A DNA stretch of 64,000 nt, taken from positions 311,770-375,769 of the forward strand of contig NW_006768784.1 of the NCBI RefSeq assembly GCF_000204055.1. The letters run 5' to 3'. Made by a program: the position numbers and the translations under genes. Below, one piece after another: positions 42,457 to 54,932 of the stretch. Below the pieces are notes generated by a model, which worked only from the letters and a program-made list of their open reading frames with translations, had not been told where the DNA came from and made no database searches. Positions within the stretch are counted from its first letter, which is position 1, and each line of letters opens with the position of its first letter. Source of the stretch: Melampsora larici-populina 98AG31 (Eukaryota; Basidiomycota; Pucciniomycetes; Pucciniales; Melampsoraceae).

Positions 42457-45400
42457 TCAAACACTATTCCTTCTAACCATCAACCTTTTCCTTTCATTCT
42501 CTCTAAGCTGTCCATCCAATCGATTCATCTCATTAGATTTCCTTTCTAATCCATCAGGTAAAGCTCCCATCTCTTTCCATTCCTTTAACATCTCCTTTGC
42601 CGCTTCATATCCTTTTTGACAAATCACTTCAAACTTTCCAAAATCCATAGTAGTATATTCAGTTACCTTCATTAAATGAAACCAAACAAAACCAAACAAA
42701 ACAAAAACTCTAAATCAATATTGAATTTCTTTTTCATGTCTGAATCTTCACTTACTGGCATCCTCATATAAAGTACTCCTGGTGTCGCCTTAGCTTCTTC
42801 TAAAGTCTTCACACTCGAAACACTACAGAAAAACCATCAAACCATCAACAATTTTTCATCATTTCAAATCAAATTAAAACACTCAACTAAGTCAATCGAC
42901 TTTGAATATCTGTCATAGTCTGTAATATACCCAAGCAAAAAGTTCCATCAATCTTCCTTCTTCCTCTTAAACAACATATACACATCATTTTTTTTCCCAA
43001 ACTTACTGGTATTCGATGGTTTTCTGACCAAGGATTCATTCGACTAATCAATAACCACCAACCTGAAAGTGATTCAGGAAAGTTTCTAGGTGAAGTATCA
43101 TCAATCGATCCTACATCAACTGCAAAGATCGAATCGGCTCCCATCCTCAACATCACTGAAACCTATTTGATTCATTCACTTTAACATTTCACTTGACCCA
43201 AAAAGCTGGAGAAAAACACTTACCGGTAAATTGTCAATGTACCTATTCTCACATCCAATCACACGGAAATAAGTTTCCCATCATGAAGTGAAGAGACATG
43301 GATCCTAAAAAGACTGACCCTCCATCTACCAACATATCTCCATCATCACAAAGCGGTGGTAACAACCCAGCCAAAGACATAGAAGCCCTAATATACCTCC
43401 AAGCATATCCTAAAGTAAAAACAACCACACACATTCACGTTTCATGATCATTTATCTTCAAACTCCATTTCCGAAAAAAATAAATCAATTCAATGATGAC
43501 TAACCAGTTGTATGGACTTCCATTCTTGACCAAGTTATATTAGTAGTATTAGCCCAAAATGGTAACTATCATTATAAAAACAAACAAGTTCAATCGATTT
43601 TCGAATCTTAAACATAATCCAAAAAAAAACCACTTACCCAAAAATCCTATCCTCAACAAAAAAAAAAAATTCAACAAGAAAAATCCAAGTCAATCACTTA
43701 TGATGATCATCCCAAAATCCAAAATCCCCACATACCTCAATATGATAATCATAAAACGATTTATAAATCCCTCTATTAAACTCATGACCCGTAGTATAAG
43801 CCACCACAGGGTAAGTGATATCCGTCAAGATTCTCCACAAAGTAGCCATCCGACCACTAAAGACCTTTGCTCTACCCAATGTCGAAATCAAATCCGAATT
43901 CCTAGCATAAAGTCCACCAATAAAGCTTCCAATCGACGTTCCACCAATCATATCGATCGGCATTCCAATCTCACTCAAAGCTCTAATGACTCCAATATGA
44001 CTAATCCCTCTGGCTCCTCCTCCTCCCAAGACCACTCCAATCGATTTGCCACATAACCTTCTAGCTAGTCTTGCAAAATCATCAGTGCCTGTCACATTCA
44101 CTGGTTCGGCTTTTAATTTCGATCGAAGTCTTGCATACTTTGAGATTTGTAATCGGACTCTTTCTTTAAACTCTCTTAGTGCTGTGACCGGTAACATCTC
44201 ATCTAAATGATTATCTGCTAATGGTGTGGCTCCTGCAAGTTGAACATGATGATGCGCATGAATCCAAGGTCGATTCTATCACATCCCCCCAAGAAAAAAA
44301 TAAAGTAATAGATTAGCTTTAATAAATCATCACATGATTTTTTTGGCGGATTTTCAAGATACCTTTAACCAAGGTCTGGTTGAACCTGCAGGTACGTTTC
44401 GATCAGGATGTAGTAAGACTAATTCTTTACGAGCCGTCGTTTTCATCCCGATCAACAAACGTTCATATTCTCCCAACTCAGGTTGAGATCCACCATCACA
44501 AACCAACAAAACATAATCTGCCTATTGATTCAATAACAAAAATCAGAAACCAAATCAAAAATCAAAGATAGAAATCAAAACAAACCTGTTTAATACAAGT
44601 CTGAGTCCAAGGCGCATTAACCGCCGTATCAGCCACATAAAGCACGATCCTAAAAGTCTGTTCGAGTTCCGCCAAGTAACCGGTCAACTTCAACTTACCC
44701 AATCTACTAAAAGCATGACGACCCAAGACAGACAAGATTGTCGACTGATTCAAAAGTTCAGTTTTAGCATTAATCGATTCGAGAGCAAAGTTCAAACGAT
44801 TCGAAAACTCAATAATATCGACTTCCGATCGATTAGGAATAATCGCCACCGTTTTCAAATTAAAGTTGTTTTGAACTCCTCCTCCTGAAATACTATTACT
44901 TAACAACACTGGGTTTTTAGATGATGAATGATGATGATGATGGTTCGATAAACTTTTCAAAGAATTCGATCTAGATGCATCAATCTCTTTCCGAACCCTT
45001 GAAGCAATCAACCTAGAAACCTGAATAGTAATAGCCGGATGTCGAATCGAAATCGCATTAAAGAGGGTCATTGGAATCCTAACCAGCTCACTATCACGTA
45101 TCGCATGTAAGGTAGATCTTCTTAAGGTATGCGTAATACAATCTAATTCTCCTATACTTTCGCCTTGTCCATATTCCCCTAAGATCTCAAGTCCTCCTTC
45201 TATTCTTTCAGAGATCGATCGTAATCTACCTCCAATCACAATATATAGATTATCACTCTTATCTCCTTCACGATAAATAATTTGTCCTGCATCAACTGCC
45301 ATCCATTCTAAAGCTGAATCAATATGTAACACTAAAAAATCAAAAATCAAATCAATGTCCAAGTCAAACAAGAATCTCAACCTGAAAATCGAAAACTCAC

Positions 45401-48232
45401 TAAGTGGAGACAAAAGACTAATCAACCTCTTAGCCAACGTCAACAAAACAATCGGTTTCCGATCCATAATACTTTCCAAAGCTCTCGCAGGCAAGAACCC
45501 AACATACACATCAGTCTTAGCTTTAATATCAACATACGAAGGGAACCCCGAGATCGAAGCCAAATAACCTGCAATCCCTCCCGGTTTAATACTAAAGAGT
45601 TTGATTGGTGCAGGTTTGCTTGGTAACTCGTTCATCGGTTCTGGTTCTGGCTTAAACTCTTTCGGATTCAAAGTCGAGATCGGTCTTCTTCTTCCTTCAT
45701 TCGATTTACCAGTACTGATCCGTTGACGAAGCTGTTCATTAGGTTTCCGACTTCCAGTCCGTTTCGTACCAAGAGGCGGTACGAATCCTTCCTTGATAGG
45801 ATCCGATCGATTCTTATTCTGATAAACTTTTGTCGGTTTATTATTAGCCGACGATAAATCTTCTTCTTCATCCACCGGCATAAACACATCCAAGAACCCA
45901 TCAATCACAAAATACAGTCCTGCATTCCTTTCACCTGCTTTCACAAGTGTAGAGTCTTGATGGAAAAATAAGATTTCCACTTCATTAGGTAATTCTTCAC
46001 CATCAGGATCATCAGCAGGTGATTCTGAATCGATATTCACCGAAGAAGAGGCAATAGAACTCCTACTATCTTCTCGTCCACCGCCCATGGTTTTAAGATA
46101 CGATAACGAACCGAGTCCTGATCTGAAACCAGGTCGTTGAGGTACTTGTTGTTGTTGATGTGGATGATGATGAGAAGAAGAAGAAGCTCGGAACGAAGGT
46201 TCAGGAGAGTTGGCTCGATAAAAATCAGAAACAGATGAACCTCCAGGTAGATTTGAACTTTCGCTCTGATGACGATGATGTTGTACTAGTCCAATAGATT
46301 TCGCAATACAACTCATCACCGTTTGCCTCAATTCGAGATCTTCATGTAAATTATTAGTAGAACCGATCGGAACTGAAATAGGTGAAGATCCCAAATCAAA
46401 CGTAATATGAGATTTATGAGATTCTTTTGGAGACTTGGGCGTCGGATCACGTAAAGGTGAATGAGGGGGTTTCAATCTAAGAGCAGCATCATTCAAATCC
46501 TTAGCTTTACGTAGATTTAAAGAAGGACGAGTATTGATAGGATCGAATCCAAAATAATCTTGATGTCTTGTCGATTGACTAGGTTCATCCACTAATTTAG
46601 TCTGAGGTAAAAACCTTTGACGAAGCCTTACCATTCCACCTTCTTCATAAAACCGAGCTGGAAGTGGATAACATGCTAATTCGTTAAAAGCTTTTTCAGT
46701 TCTCAAAAGCTCTTTAGTTAGACCCAGGTATTGATGAGAGGTTAGAAAAGTGACCCGTTGAAGTCGTGTGAGGATGACTTGTAAGATATGTGCTACTGCA
46801 TTTGGAAACTTGGATGTAAGTCGTTTGAATGCTTCTGAAGGGATGACGGCCAAAGTGGTATCAGTCGTGGCACGTGCAATCGTCGATTCACGTGGTTGAG
46901 CTCCTAGACGTTCAGCGGTGGATCGATGTTTGGGTTGACGTGAAGCTGCGGAAGATTGAGCAGTAGGTTGTCTGACTCGATTATGATTTGAAGAAAAAGA
47001 GGATTCAAATGGCAGATCTTCTAATAAAGGTTCGATGGTCGTACTCAGAGGGTTCCGTGAAGTCCGACTGGTTTTCGTAGACCTTGCATCATCGTCTTCT
47101 TCTTCGAGTATTTCATCATCATCATTTTCTGGATCAGGTTCATCAAACGTTAGATGAGATGAAGTGAGAGTGGTTTCTGATTCGAATGAAGTCGAAAGTT
47201 GAGGTTCAGAACTGATAGGTGAAGTAAGAGTGACTGATCGATTAGGTTTAGATCTCGGACTTGGATCCGAATGAAAAGTAGGCGAAAGTTGAGAGTTGAA
47301 AGAACCGATCGAATCCGATGAAGGATGAGGCTGATGAGGATGAGCTTGAAGTGAAGTAGTTCGAATCATTGGACTCGGTTTAAGTTGATGTTCATCTTCA
47401 TCATCATCTTCATACCTTAATTTAACATCTTCAGTAAACAAACTCAAGATGGTGAATAAAGAACTAAGAGTACCACCCGATTCGACCACATTCAAGAGTT
47501 GAAATCCATTATGATCTTCATGATCATAAGCCAAAGAATGATCATAGGTCGAATGTCGCTGTTGATGAGATTGATTTGGTAATGAAGAAGGATGATGGGG
47601 TAAAGTAGAAGCATGATTATTAGATCTAGCAAAGACTTCCACATGACCATCAATCACAATATAAAACGATTTATCTTCATCCAAACTCAACGTATCACCC
47701 GCCAATAATCTACGGGTTTGAAGATGCCGAGCCAGTTCATGAAACACAGGTTTTTCTAGAAACCCAAACACTCTAATAGCCGATAAGAATTCATCTAAAT
47801 AATTATGAAATTCATCATGAGCCGAAAAAGATTGGTTTTGGTTTACGAGCAAGTTTGGATTGAGATGATCTAGTTGGATTTGATTTGTTTGATTTAGTTT
47901 TGAAGGTTTGGGTAAGAATGAATATTTGTTGAGTACTTTTAGTTTGTATGTCCATGAAGAGATGAAGGCTAAGAGAAAGAATAAGATTAATAGTTTTTGA
48001 AAGTTGATTTCGACTGAGATGAAACCTATCAAAAAAGAAAATGATGATTAGTATGATTAGTTTGATTTAGATGGTGATTGATTTGATTGAGATAGTTACC
48101 AGACCAATGTAGTATGTTGAATAGTTTGATGGTAGTAAATGAAAGTAAATAGATTAAGATTGAATAGATTGAAGTGATGATATTATAGATTGATTGAATC
48201 AATTCTAAAATCATTCCTAACATCTTGTTCAA
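42457..48232 (-). CDS. NTE1: Lysophospholipase NTE1 (patatin-like, neuropathy target esterase family)
   Basis: Hydrolyses phosphatidylcholine to glycerophosphocholine and acts at the ER. Exon 1 (48232-48100) and the start of exon 2 encode two N-terminal membrane segments ([20 protein letters not shown] and [14 protein letters not shown]). Exon 2 (48025-44586) carries cyclic-nucleotide-binding-like domains (around [32 protein letters not shown], and [34 protein letters not shown]), separated by long low-complexity Ser/His/Gln loops. Downstream exons give [10 protein letters not shown], then the patatin domain: [17 protein letters not shown] oxyanion loop, nucleophile elbow [11 protein letters not shown] (near 43940), and the Asp of the dyad in DMLVDGGYIDNLP (43340/43245, split by an intron). 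The C-terminus runs [48 protein letters not shown] and [20 protein letters not shown] to stop 42457. About nine exons; intact. A partial pseudogene lies at 14100-15050. Confidence 0.93.
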
Positions 48233-48458
48233 TTTCTTTGATGTCTTTGATTTCCTTTCAATTTGTTTTCATTCTCTTGATTTTGATTTGATCGGTTTGA
48301 TATTTTTGATTTGGTGTGATTTAATATTTGAGTATTTCATTTCAAGTGAGAATAGATTGAATGATGGGTTTTGAGTATGGTATTAGATAGACTATTTCAA
48401 TTCGATCACTTTGATTACTCTCAATCGCATTCTCAGTTCTCATTGACTCTCGATCAAA
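48233..48458. promoter_or_regulatory. Bidirectional promoter region of NTE1 and the cnxE-like gene
   Basis: Only 226 bases separate the two divergent start codons. The sequence is AT-rich with TTTGAT/ATCAAA words; no specific binding site is recognisable. Shared regulation is possible but unproven. Confidence 0.4.
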
Positions 48459-50823
48459 ATGTATAAAGTAGGCTTCATCACAAGTTAAGCATCAAACCAA
48501 TCAAACTATCAACCAGAAAACTAACTGACTATTCTATCTGTTCAACAGTATCAGATTCCATCTCATCATCAACATCATCCAATCCAAATCAATCAGTTCA
48601 TCAAATCATTCAATCTTCATTCTTATCAAACCAACCCAAAATCTATCATCTCATCAATCATCTCATCATACCTGATCATCCAATCCAAATCAAACATTCT
48701 ATTCTACAACTCATCAACACTCATCATTCAGATCTGATCATCACTTCTGGTGGAACAGGTTTACATCCATCTGATCAAACTAATCAAGTAACCATTCACT
48801 CTCTTCACTATCTAACCAATCAAATTCTAATATCTCATCTCTTATTTCCACACAGACAATCGAACCATTACTAGACCGAAAACTAGACGGCCTAATTCAC
48901 CATCTACTCTCAACATCTCTATCCCAAACTCCTTTTGCTGCACTATCCAATCCGATTGCGGGGATCAGATCTTCTACGTTGATTGTATCCTTACCTGGTT
49001 CTCCAGTGGCTTTGATTACTCATTTGAATGCTTTAGAAATCATCTTGCCTCATGCTTTGGAATTGATTAAAGGTAATAAATCTAAGTTGGCTCATCAAGA
49101 GATTCATAGACAACAACAACAACAAACTCAACCTACTACTCATCAACACACTCATCATCATCATCATCAAATCACATCCAATCCAAATCCACAAAATGAA
49201 CAAAATACCAATCCTCACCCATCCAATCCATCTCCCAAACGTAAATCTTCCACCCATCTCCAAACCCCATCAGTAACAGAATCCAACTAACCATATCACT
49301 CTGAACCCCGGTGCCAGATCCCAGAATCAGAAAATCACAATGGCCCATCATCTCATTAGCCGAAGCCTATTCACTAATCTTCCAACACACCTCAGTTTTA
49401 CCTATCCAAAGACTTCATCCCACCGATCCTAAACTGATCAACCGAGTCTTGATGAAAGACATTTATGCTCCTTATGATTTACCTGCTCATCCTTCCAGTA
49501 ATGTGGATGGATATGCGATCCATAGCAGTTTGTCTTATTCATCTTTTAGTTTCTTTTATAAATTCGAATTAACTCATCGGAATATTTCTGGTTCGGATCA
49601 TAGGTTTTGCTAGCAAAGGAATTTATCATGTGGTTTCTATTCAAGAGTTTCATGAGTTGGGTACGGTTCCTAAAGGATCGGTTTACAAGATTAACACAGG
49701 TGGTGGGTTACCGGATGGAACCGATTCAGTGATCATGATTGAAGATACCGAAGTAGTTACACCAGGCTCAGAAACCACCACCTTAGCAGAAGAAGAAGAG
49801 ATCCGAAGCTTGATAGATGTTTCCAAAGGACAACATGTCAGAGAGATTGGAAGTGATGTAAGATCAGGAGATTTAGTTTTAGAAAAAGGAACCATGATGA
49901 GTGAGACCGGAGGCGAGATAGCCACATTGGTAAGTAATGGAATTCAAGAAGTTTGCGTAGGTAGTCAGAGTACCGTGGCGATCCTTTCGACGGGTGATGA
50001 GCTGATTGAACCAAACCAAGTAGTGGAAGAAGAATGGATAACGAAAGGAAAAGTTATGGATTCTAATCGTCCTAGTTTGATCACTTCACTTAAGTCTCAA
50101 CATGATACGAATCTGATCGACTTAGGTATCGTTGGATGTGATCGAACTAAACTTTTAGAAACCTTTCGATCAGTCTTAAACCGACCTGAATCGATTTCCT
50201 TAAACATGATTATCTGTACCGGTTCAACATCGATGGGAGATACAGATCATTTAAAGGATGTCTTGGTAGAAGACTTGAAGGCAAAGATATGGTTTGGTAG
50301 GATAGCCATCAAACCCGGCAAACCGACGGTCTTGGCTACCGTTCTTTCTCCGATCGATCAACATGAAGTCTTGGTCTTTGGATTGCCTGGAAACCCGGCT
50401 AGTGCGTTTGTTACGTTTCATTTGTTGGTCAAGGCTTCTTTGAGGAAGATGGAAGGGTACAGAGAATCGGATTGGAAAGGATCATGGGTTCCAGTTGAAG
50501 TTGAGTGTTATCTTTTTGATCGCTTCATTACCAATCAAAGGTTTAATGGTTTTGTTTTTTTGGGGGGGGGGGACAAAAAGCTTGAACATGATTTCCAATT
50601 AGATGACCAAAGAGAAGAGTTTTGTAGGGTACGAATCCGATTTGATCCCACTGAAAACAAACTATTGGCTAGTTCAAATGGGTTTCAAAGAAGTAGTTCT
50701 TCCATCTCTTTAGCTGGTGTGAATGGATTCTTGAGATTACCGATTGGAAGTTCTGATCGAAAAAATGTTAGGAAGGGTGAAGGATTGAATGCGTTGCTGA
50801 TCGGTAAGATCTGCATGGAGTGA
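48459..50823 (+). CDS. cnxE: Gephyrin-type molybdenum cofactor synthesis protein (MogA-MoeA fusion)
   Basis: Adenylates molybdopterin (MogA part) and inserts molybdate (MoeA part). Exon 1 MYKVGFIT (ATG 48459) joins by a GTTAAG-donor intron to ISDSIS; then SDLIITSGGTGLHPSDQTNQ and, after another intron, TIEPLLDRKLDGLIHHLL, TPFAALSNPIAGIRSSTLIV, SLPGSPVALITHLNALEIIL (MogA motifs). A Gln/His-rich linker (about 49100-49200) separates the domains. The MoeA part has NVDGYAIHS, INTGGGLPDGTDSVIMIEDT, AILSTGDELIEP, CTGSTSMGDTDHLKDVL, AIKPGKPT, VFGLPGNPASAFVTF and a C-terminal LRLPIGSSDRKNVRKGEGLN. Order G-then-E is that of gephyrin. A run of ten G at about 50561-50570 lies in the coding frame (FLGGGDKK). 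Intact, about five exons; the linker intron is uncertain. Diverges from NTE1. Confidence 0.88.
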
Positions 50824-51960
50824 TTGTGTGAAGTAGATCTTTTTGGGTTTTGGATAGATTGATTGCTCGTTTGATTGGTTTGTAGGGATTTGGAGGTCTG
50901 GTACATTGGGTCTTGTAGATTTATCAAGAAGTGTATGTGGGCGTGTGGTGAAAAAGTATATATTTAGATCAATATTTGTAAATATTTCTTTAACGCAATA
51001 TCATAATCTCATTTATAGACATTTTTCGTTGATTTGATTTGTATGTACAGCACATTATTAAAGAATCTCTCGACTTTGTATGTTGAAGAAAACTTGATGA
51101 AAGATGATCTTTTGGATCGTTTATTAATATCTACCGTTTATTAAATCGCTTGCTCGTCTTTCTTGATGTGTTCTACCTAATTATTTTTTTGGGTGAGGGT
51201 TTGAGATCTTCAATTTAAGATTTATTGATTTCATGGAGTAGGCCTAAGTAGTTTAGGTTGAACTTCATGATTACATAGTTCAACTCGAATCATACTTCAT
51301 TGAAAAAAGAGATGTACTAAAGTGTTGAAACTCGACTTACGAGTGCATACATAGAGGCCTCTTACTCTGTGACCCTGACCACAAATCCTAATGGTTTCTT
51401 GAACTGACTGACATTCAAAAATCACCTATTCCAATGTAAAACTTCATGATGAGACTTGTAAAAAGTTTGTTCATAATTTTTTTTAATTCAAAAGAAAGCA
51501 CAAAGTATTGCTTTTTGTGATGATCAGTTTTGATTTTTTTGTACACTTTAATTTGTGAATTTGATCATCACTTTGACGTTTCCTAAAAACCTTGAAAACT
51601 ACTCAAACACTCAAGTTAATGAATTCATCATGATATCTTCCTTAAAATCAAATGCCAAGAACATCGTGATATAATTTTGTGAATTCCAATACTTCCTAAT
51701 CTTATCAAAGTGAACACAATAAAAAAATGATATATATATATATATATACTTCTTATGACTAAACTTAACCAACAACACATGATCATGACAAACAACAAAC
51801 AACAAAACAACAAACAAACTGTTTTCTTTCTATGTACGTTATGTAAAAAGCTTCCAACAAGACCTACACCCTAATTGATGAAACCCACTGAAAATCCATT
51901 CCATTCCAAAAAGAAACAAAACGAAATCCAATCTATCCCAACAAACTTTTCCATGAAGAC
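50824..51960. other. Intergenic, AT-rich; no gene seen
   Basis: 3' flanks of the convergent cnxE-like (plus) and TYW1 (minus) genes. Only short chance frames and a TA microsatellite at 51730-51748. Confidence 0.6.
51730..51748. repeat. (TA)n microsatellite
   Basis: Nine consecutive AT/TA dinucleotides in the intergenic region. Confidence 0.9.
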
Positions 51961-54537
51961 TTATTTTCCCCCAATCGTTTCTTCTTCTTCTGCTTCTTGT
52001 GCTTCAGCTTCAGATTCTTTAGGTCCTTTACCTTTCCTAAACCATCTCACATCTTCAGGAGAAAAGCCAGCTTCAGGAGCACCAAAGACAGCGAAATCAG
52101 GTGTAAGAGCCATATAATCCGTTCCATCAAACTCTTTTCCTTCTTCAACCAAATCAAAAAAGCCTATCAAAAAAAAAACCACATCGTCATCCTTCCACCC
52201 AAAAGAATCAAAAAATAGTCAAAATCCACTTACGTTCATAATCGATCCATGTATGCCATTGATCATCAATCCGATACTTTTGATGAGCTGCTAATACACA
52301 ACAAGAATGAGCATGTTCTGAAGCAAGATCGTATTGAAGATTAGGATCATCTGTAGTAGAATTTAATTCATAACACAAAGCTTGAACAAAGTTGACGACT
52401 TCTTCATGAAATGGTGAATTTTTAATCGTTAGATTAGATGAAGGTGCATAACCACAATACGTAACCTAATCCCCGAAAAAAAAAAAAGTTAGAAAAAAGT
52501 GTTTGTTTAAATAACTTGAGAAAAGAAAAAACATCTTAAAAGTCGAAAAAACCAATCACATACTCCTTTAACTTCAATAAAATCAGGTCGACCACGTTTA
52601 ATCAATTCAACATAATCCAATATCTCTTCACTATTCTCTCCCTTAACCAATGTCAATCGAAAGATCGTCCTAGTCTTCTTCATACCTTTAACAATCTCAA
52701 TCGATTCCAAAAACCTTTCCCAAAAATCTCGATGTAATGGTCTATCTATCGATTTCAATGAACTTTTGTTACCTGCATCTATTGATAAATATAATTGAGT
52801 AACAGGTGGTAAATCTTTTAATGAATCTGGAAATTGTGCATTGGTCTTGGATTTGAACGAATGAAAAAAGAATCGAATTAGATTTGATTTATAAAACTTT
52901 TTTTTTTGGATGAAGAGCTTGGTGAATAGAGACTTACTACTAAGAAAGTCGAAATTCTTTTTTCAGTCAAAAGCTCGATATATTTCTTGATATGTGCTAG
53001 ATCAAGGAGTTCAAAAAGCTTGTAATCAGATTAGATGTGACCTTCTTGATCAGTTTGAACTTCCATCCACACTCACGATACATCACTGGTTCTCCTACCA
53101 AACTAAGAGCCGCATGTTTTGGAGTTCTAGCTTCCAAGAACCGATCCGGTCGAACGCCCGGCATTCCTAACAATTGTTTAATAACTTTATGTAAAACATC
53201 ATCTAGTCAGTCAGTATAAAGTTTAAGATACAGAAATCCCATCACTCACGTCGATCATGTTCTTTTAAACTTTCTTCTATTACAAACTCAGCATCATCTG
53301 TCTTCCAACGCCATGAAGTTCCTACTGGATTCGTATGAGCTCTCCAACAAAATGTACACTACATAAAGAGATTCATGGATCAGTTTGAATAGACTCAAGA
53401 CCAAAAGCCAAGATGTGAAGAAAAGGTTTATACTTTATTGGCACATGCTAATGAAGGTGTAGCTTCCATACATCGATGGGATTGAATTCCTAGAAAAACA
53501 AAAACATCATAAATTAAAAAAACCGATCAACTTGACTCAAAAAAGCGATTCAGAGGAGACTAACCATAAAAAGTGTGTTTGTAACAAAACCCTCTTCCTC
53601 TTAAACTTGCTTTAGTCCATCTACAAGTTTTCACTGCACTATGAGATCCAACAATCGCATAACCTTGTTTAGTTAAACTTTTCCGAGTCATCGGACTGAT
53701 CATCTCTTTCCGAAGATCTTGTGTAACGACTTGATGATTAGGTAGGATTGAAAGTTCATCCGTAGAAGATTGAGGTATGCCAACACCTAAGTCTTCTATA
53801 TCTGCTCCATCATCTTTTTGGGCGCTTGAGTGATTCTTTTGTTTAGCTTTTGATTTCCGTTTGGCTAGTTCTAGTTTCGATAAAGGTTTTGAAATCCGAT
53901 CTTGATCGTATTCTACATAATCATCATCTGAATCATACTCTTCATCATCAATTAAATTCAATTCACTGTTCTTTAATGATAAAGCTTCGATCGGAATGAT
54001 TTCAAGTTCAGATACCGATTTAAATGATTTGTTCGAAAAGTTTTGATTGATTTGATCTACCAGTTGACCTAATTGAAGTTCAGGATCCACCGAAACATCA
54101 ATCTTAACCAACTCAATCACTCTCTTAGCCCCCAAAGAATCCAAAATAAAATCCAATTCGATCGCTTGTTTACAAAACTCTTGTCCATAATCTATATGTC
54201 CAATTCCAATCACTCCATAAGCAATTTGGTTTAAACTATCTTTCGAAAATCTAAAATCATAAAGTGAATCTTTGAATTGAGCCAAGATTGAATCTACTGG
54301 TGATTCTACATTGTAAGAAGGTAAAGCAAAGAGAATGATAGTATTTGAAGTAGTTAAGATGATTTGATCTAAATCGAAATCGTGTAAAGAATGAATTCTT
54401 GGTTTGGAAGTGGTTGATGAAGTGAGATTGATTGAGTTTTGAAGTTGAAATGATAATGATTTAGTTGTGTTTGATAAACTAGAGTATAAGATTAAGACTT
54501 TGACTTCTTCTTCTTGTTCTTGTTCTTGTTTTGACAT
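51961..54537 (-). CDS. TYW1: tRNA wybutosine synthase TYW1 (flavodoxin + radical SAM)
   Basis: Builds the tricyclic 4-demethylwyosine from m1G37 of tRNA-Phe using pyruvate and SAM. The first exon (54537-53560) has an N-terminal flavodoxin-like domain (VKVLILYSSLSNTTKSLSFQ; VIGIGHIDYGQEFCKQA), an acidic/Lys-rich linker, then ISPMTRKSLTKQGYAIVGSH and CRWTKASLRGRGFCYKHTFY. The following exons give the radical-SAM cluster CANKCTFC (C-x3-C-x2-C, split by an intron near 53430/53355), WRAHTNPVGTSWRWK, a GMPGVRPDRF segment, EPVMYPHIKKYIELL (joined by a GTGAGT...CTAG intron), TNAQFPDSL, SIDAGNKSSLKSIDRPLHRD, RLTLVKG, FIEVKGVTYCG, HSCCVLAAH and a C-terminal acidic tail ending at 51961. About eight exons, no stop inside. 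Length and order are normal for fungal TYW1. Confidence 0.92.
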
Positions 54538-54932
54538 GGTCTTTAGTTCTTTCTAGTTCTTGAGTAGTTTCTCAAAGTGATAATTTGATTTGGATTAAGT
54601 CCGATTTAAATTTTTCGGAATTAAATCTCTCAATCTAACTGAAACCTGGTTCACCTCGCAACTCCACTGTTTCCATAAACCCTTAACCAAGCATCGGATT
54701 GGAGCTCTCAAAACTCATCACTCTAGTAACCTGGGTCATTGGTATTCATCAAACAAATATAATATTCAATCACAAGGTATACTTTCAAATCATTGGGATT
54801 TGGTTTGTTTTCTAGTAAGCTATATGACCAAGAACAAAGCTACACATCTAAATGCATCATCAACCCAACCTCATCCCACCCAAAATTAACCTATCACCAA
54901 GTTGATATGATATCCAAATCAGATCAAGTATT
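54538..54932. other. Intergenic between TYW1 start and SHE9 stop
   Basis: About 395 AT-rich bases, presumably the TYW1 promoter plus the SHE9 3' end; no further gene. Confidence 0.6.

Noticed and set aside
43559..44056. 165-codon plus-strand frame
   Set aside because: Antisense to NTE1 patatin exons; Asn/Ser/Ile-rich composition is a by-product of the coding strand.
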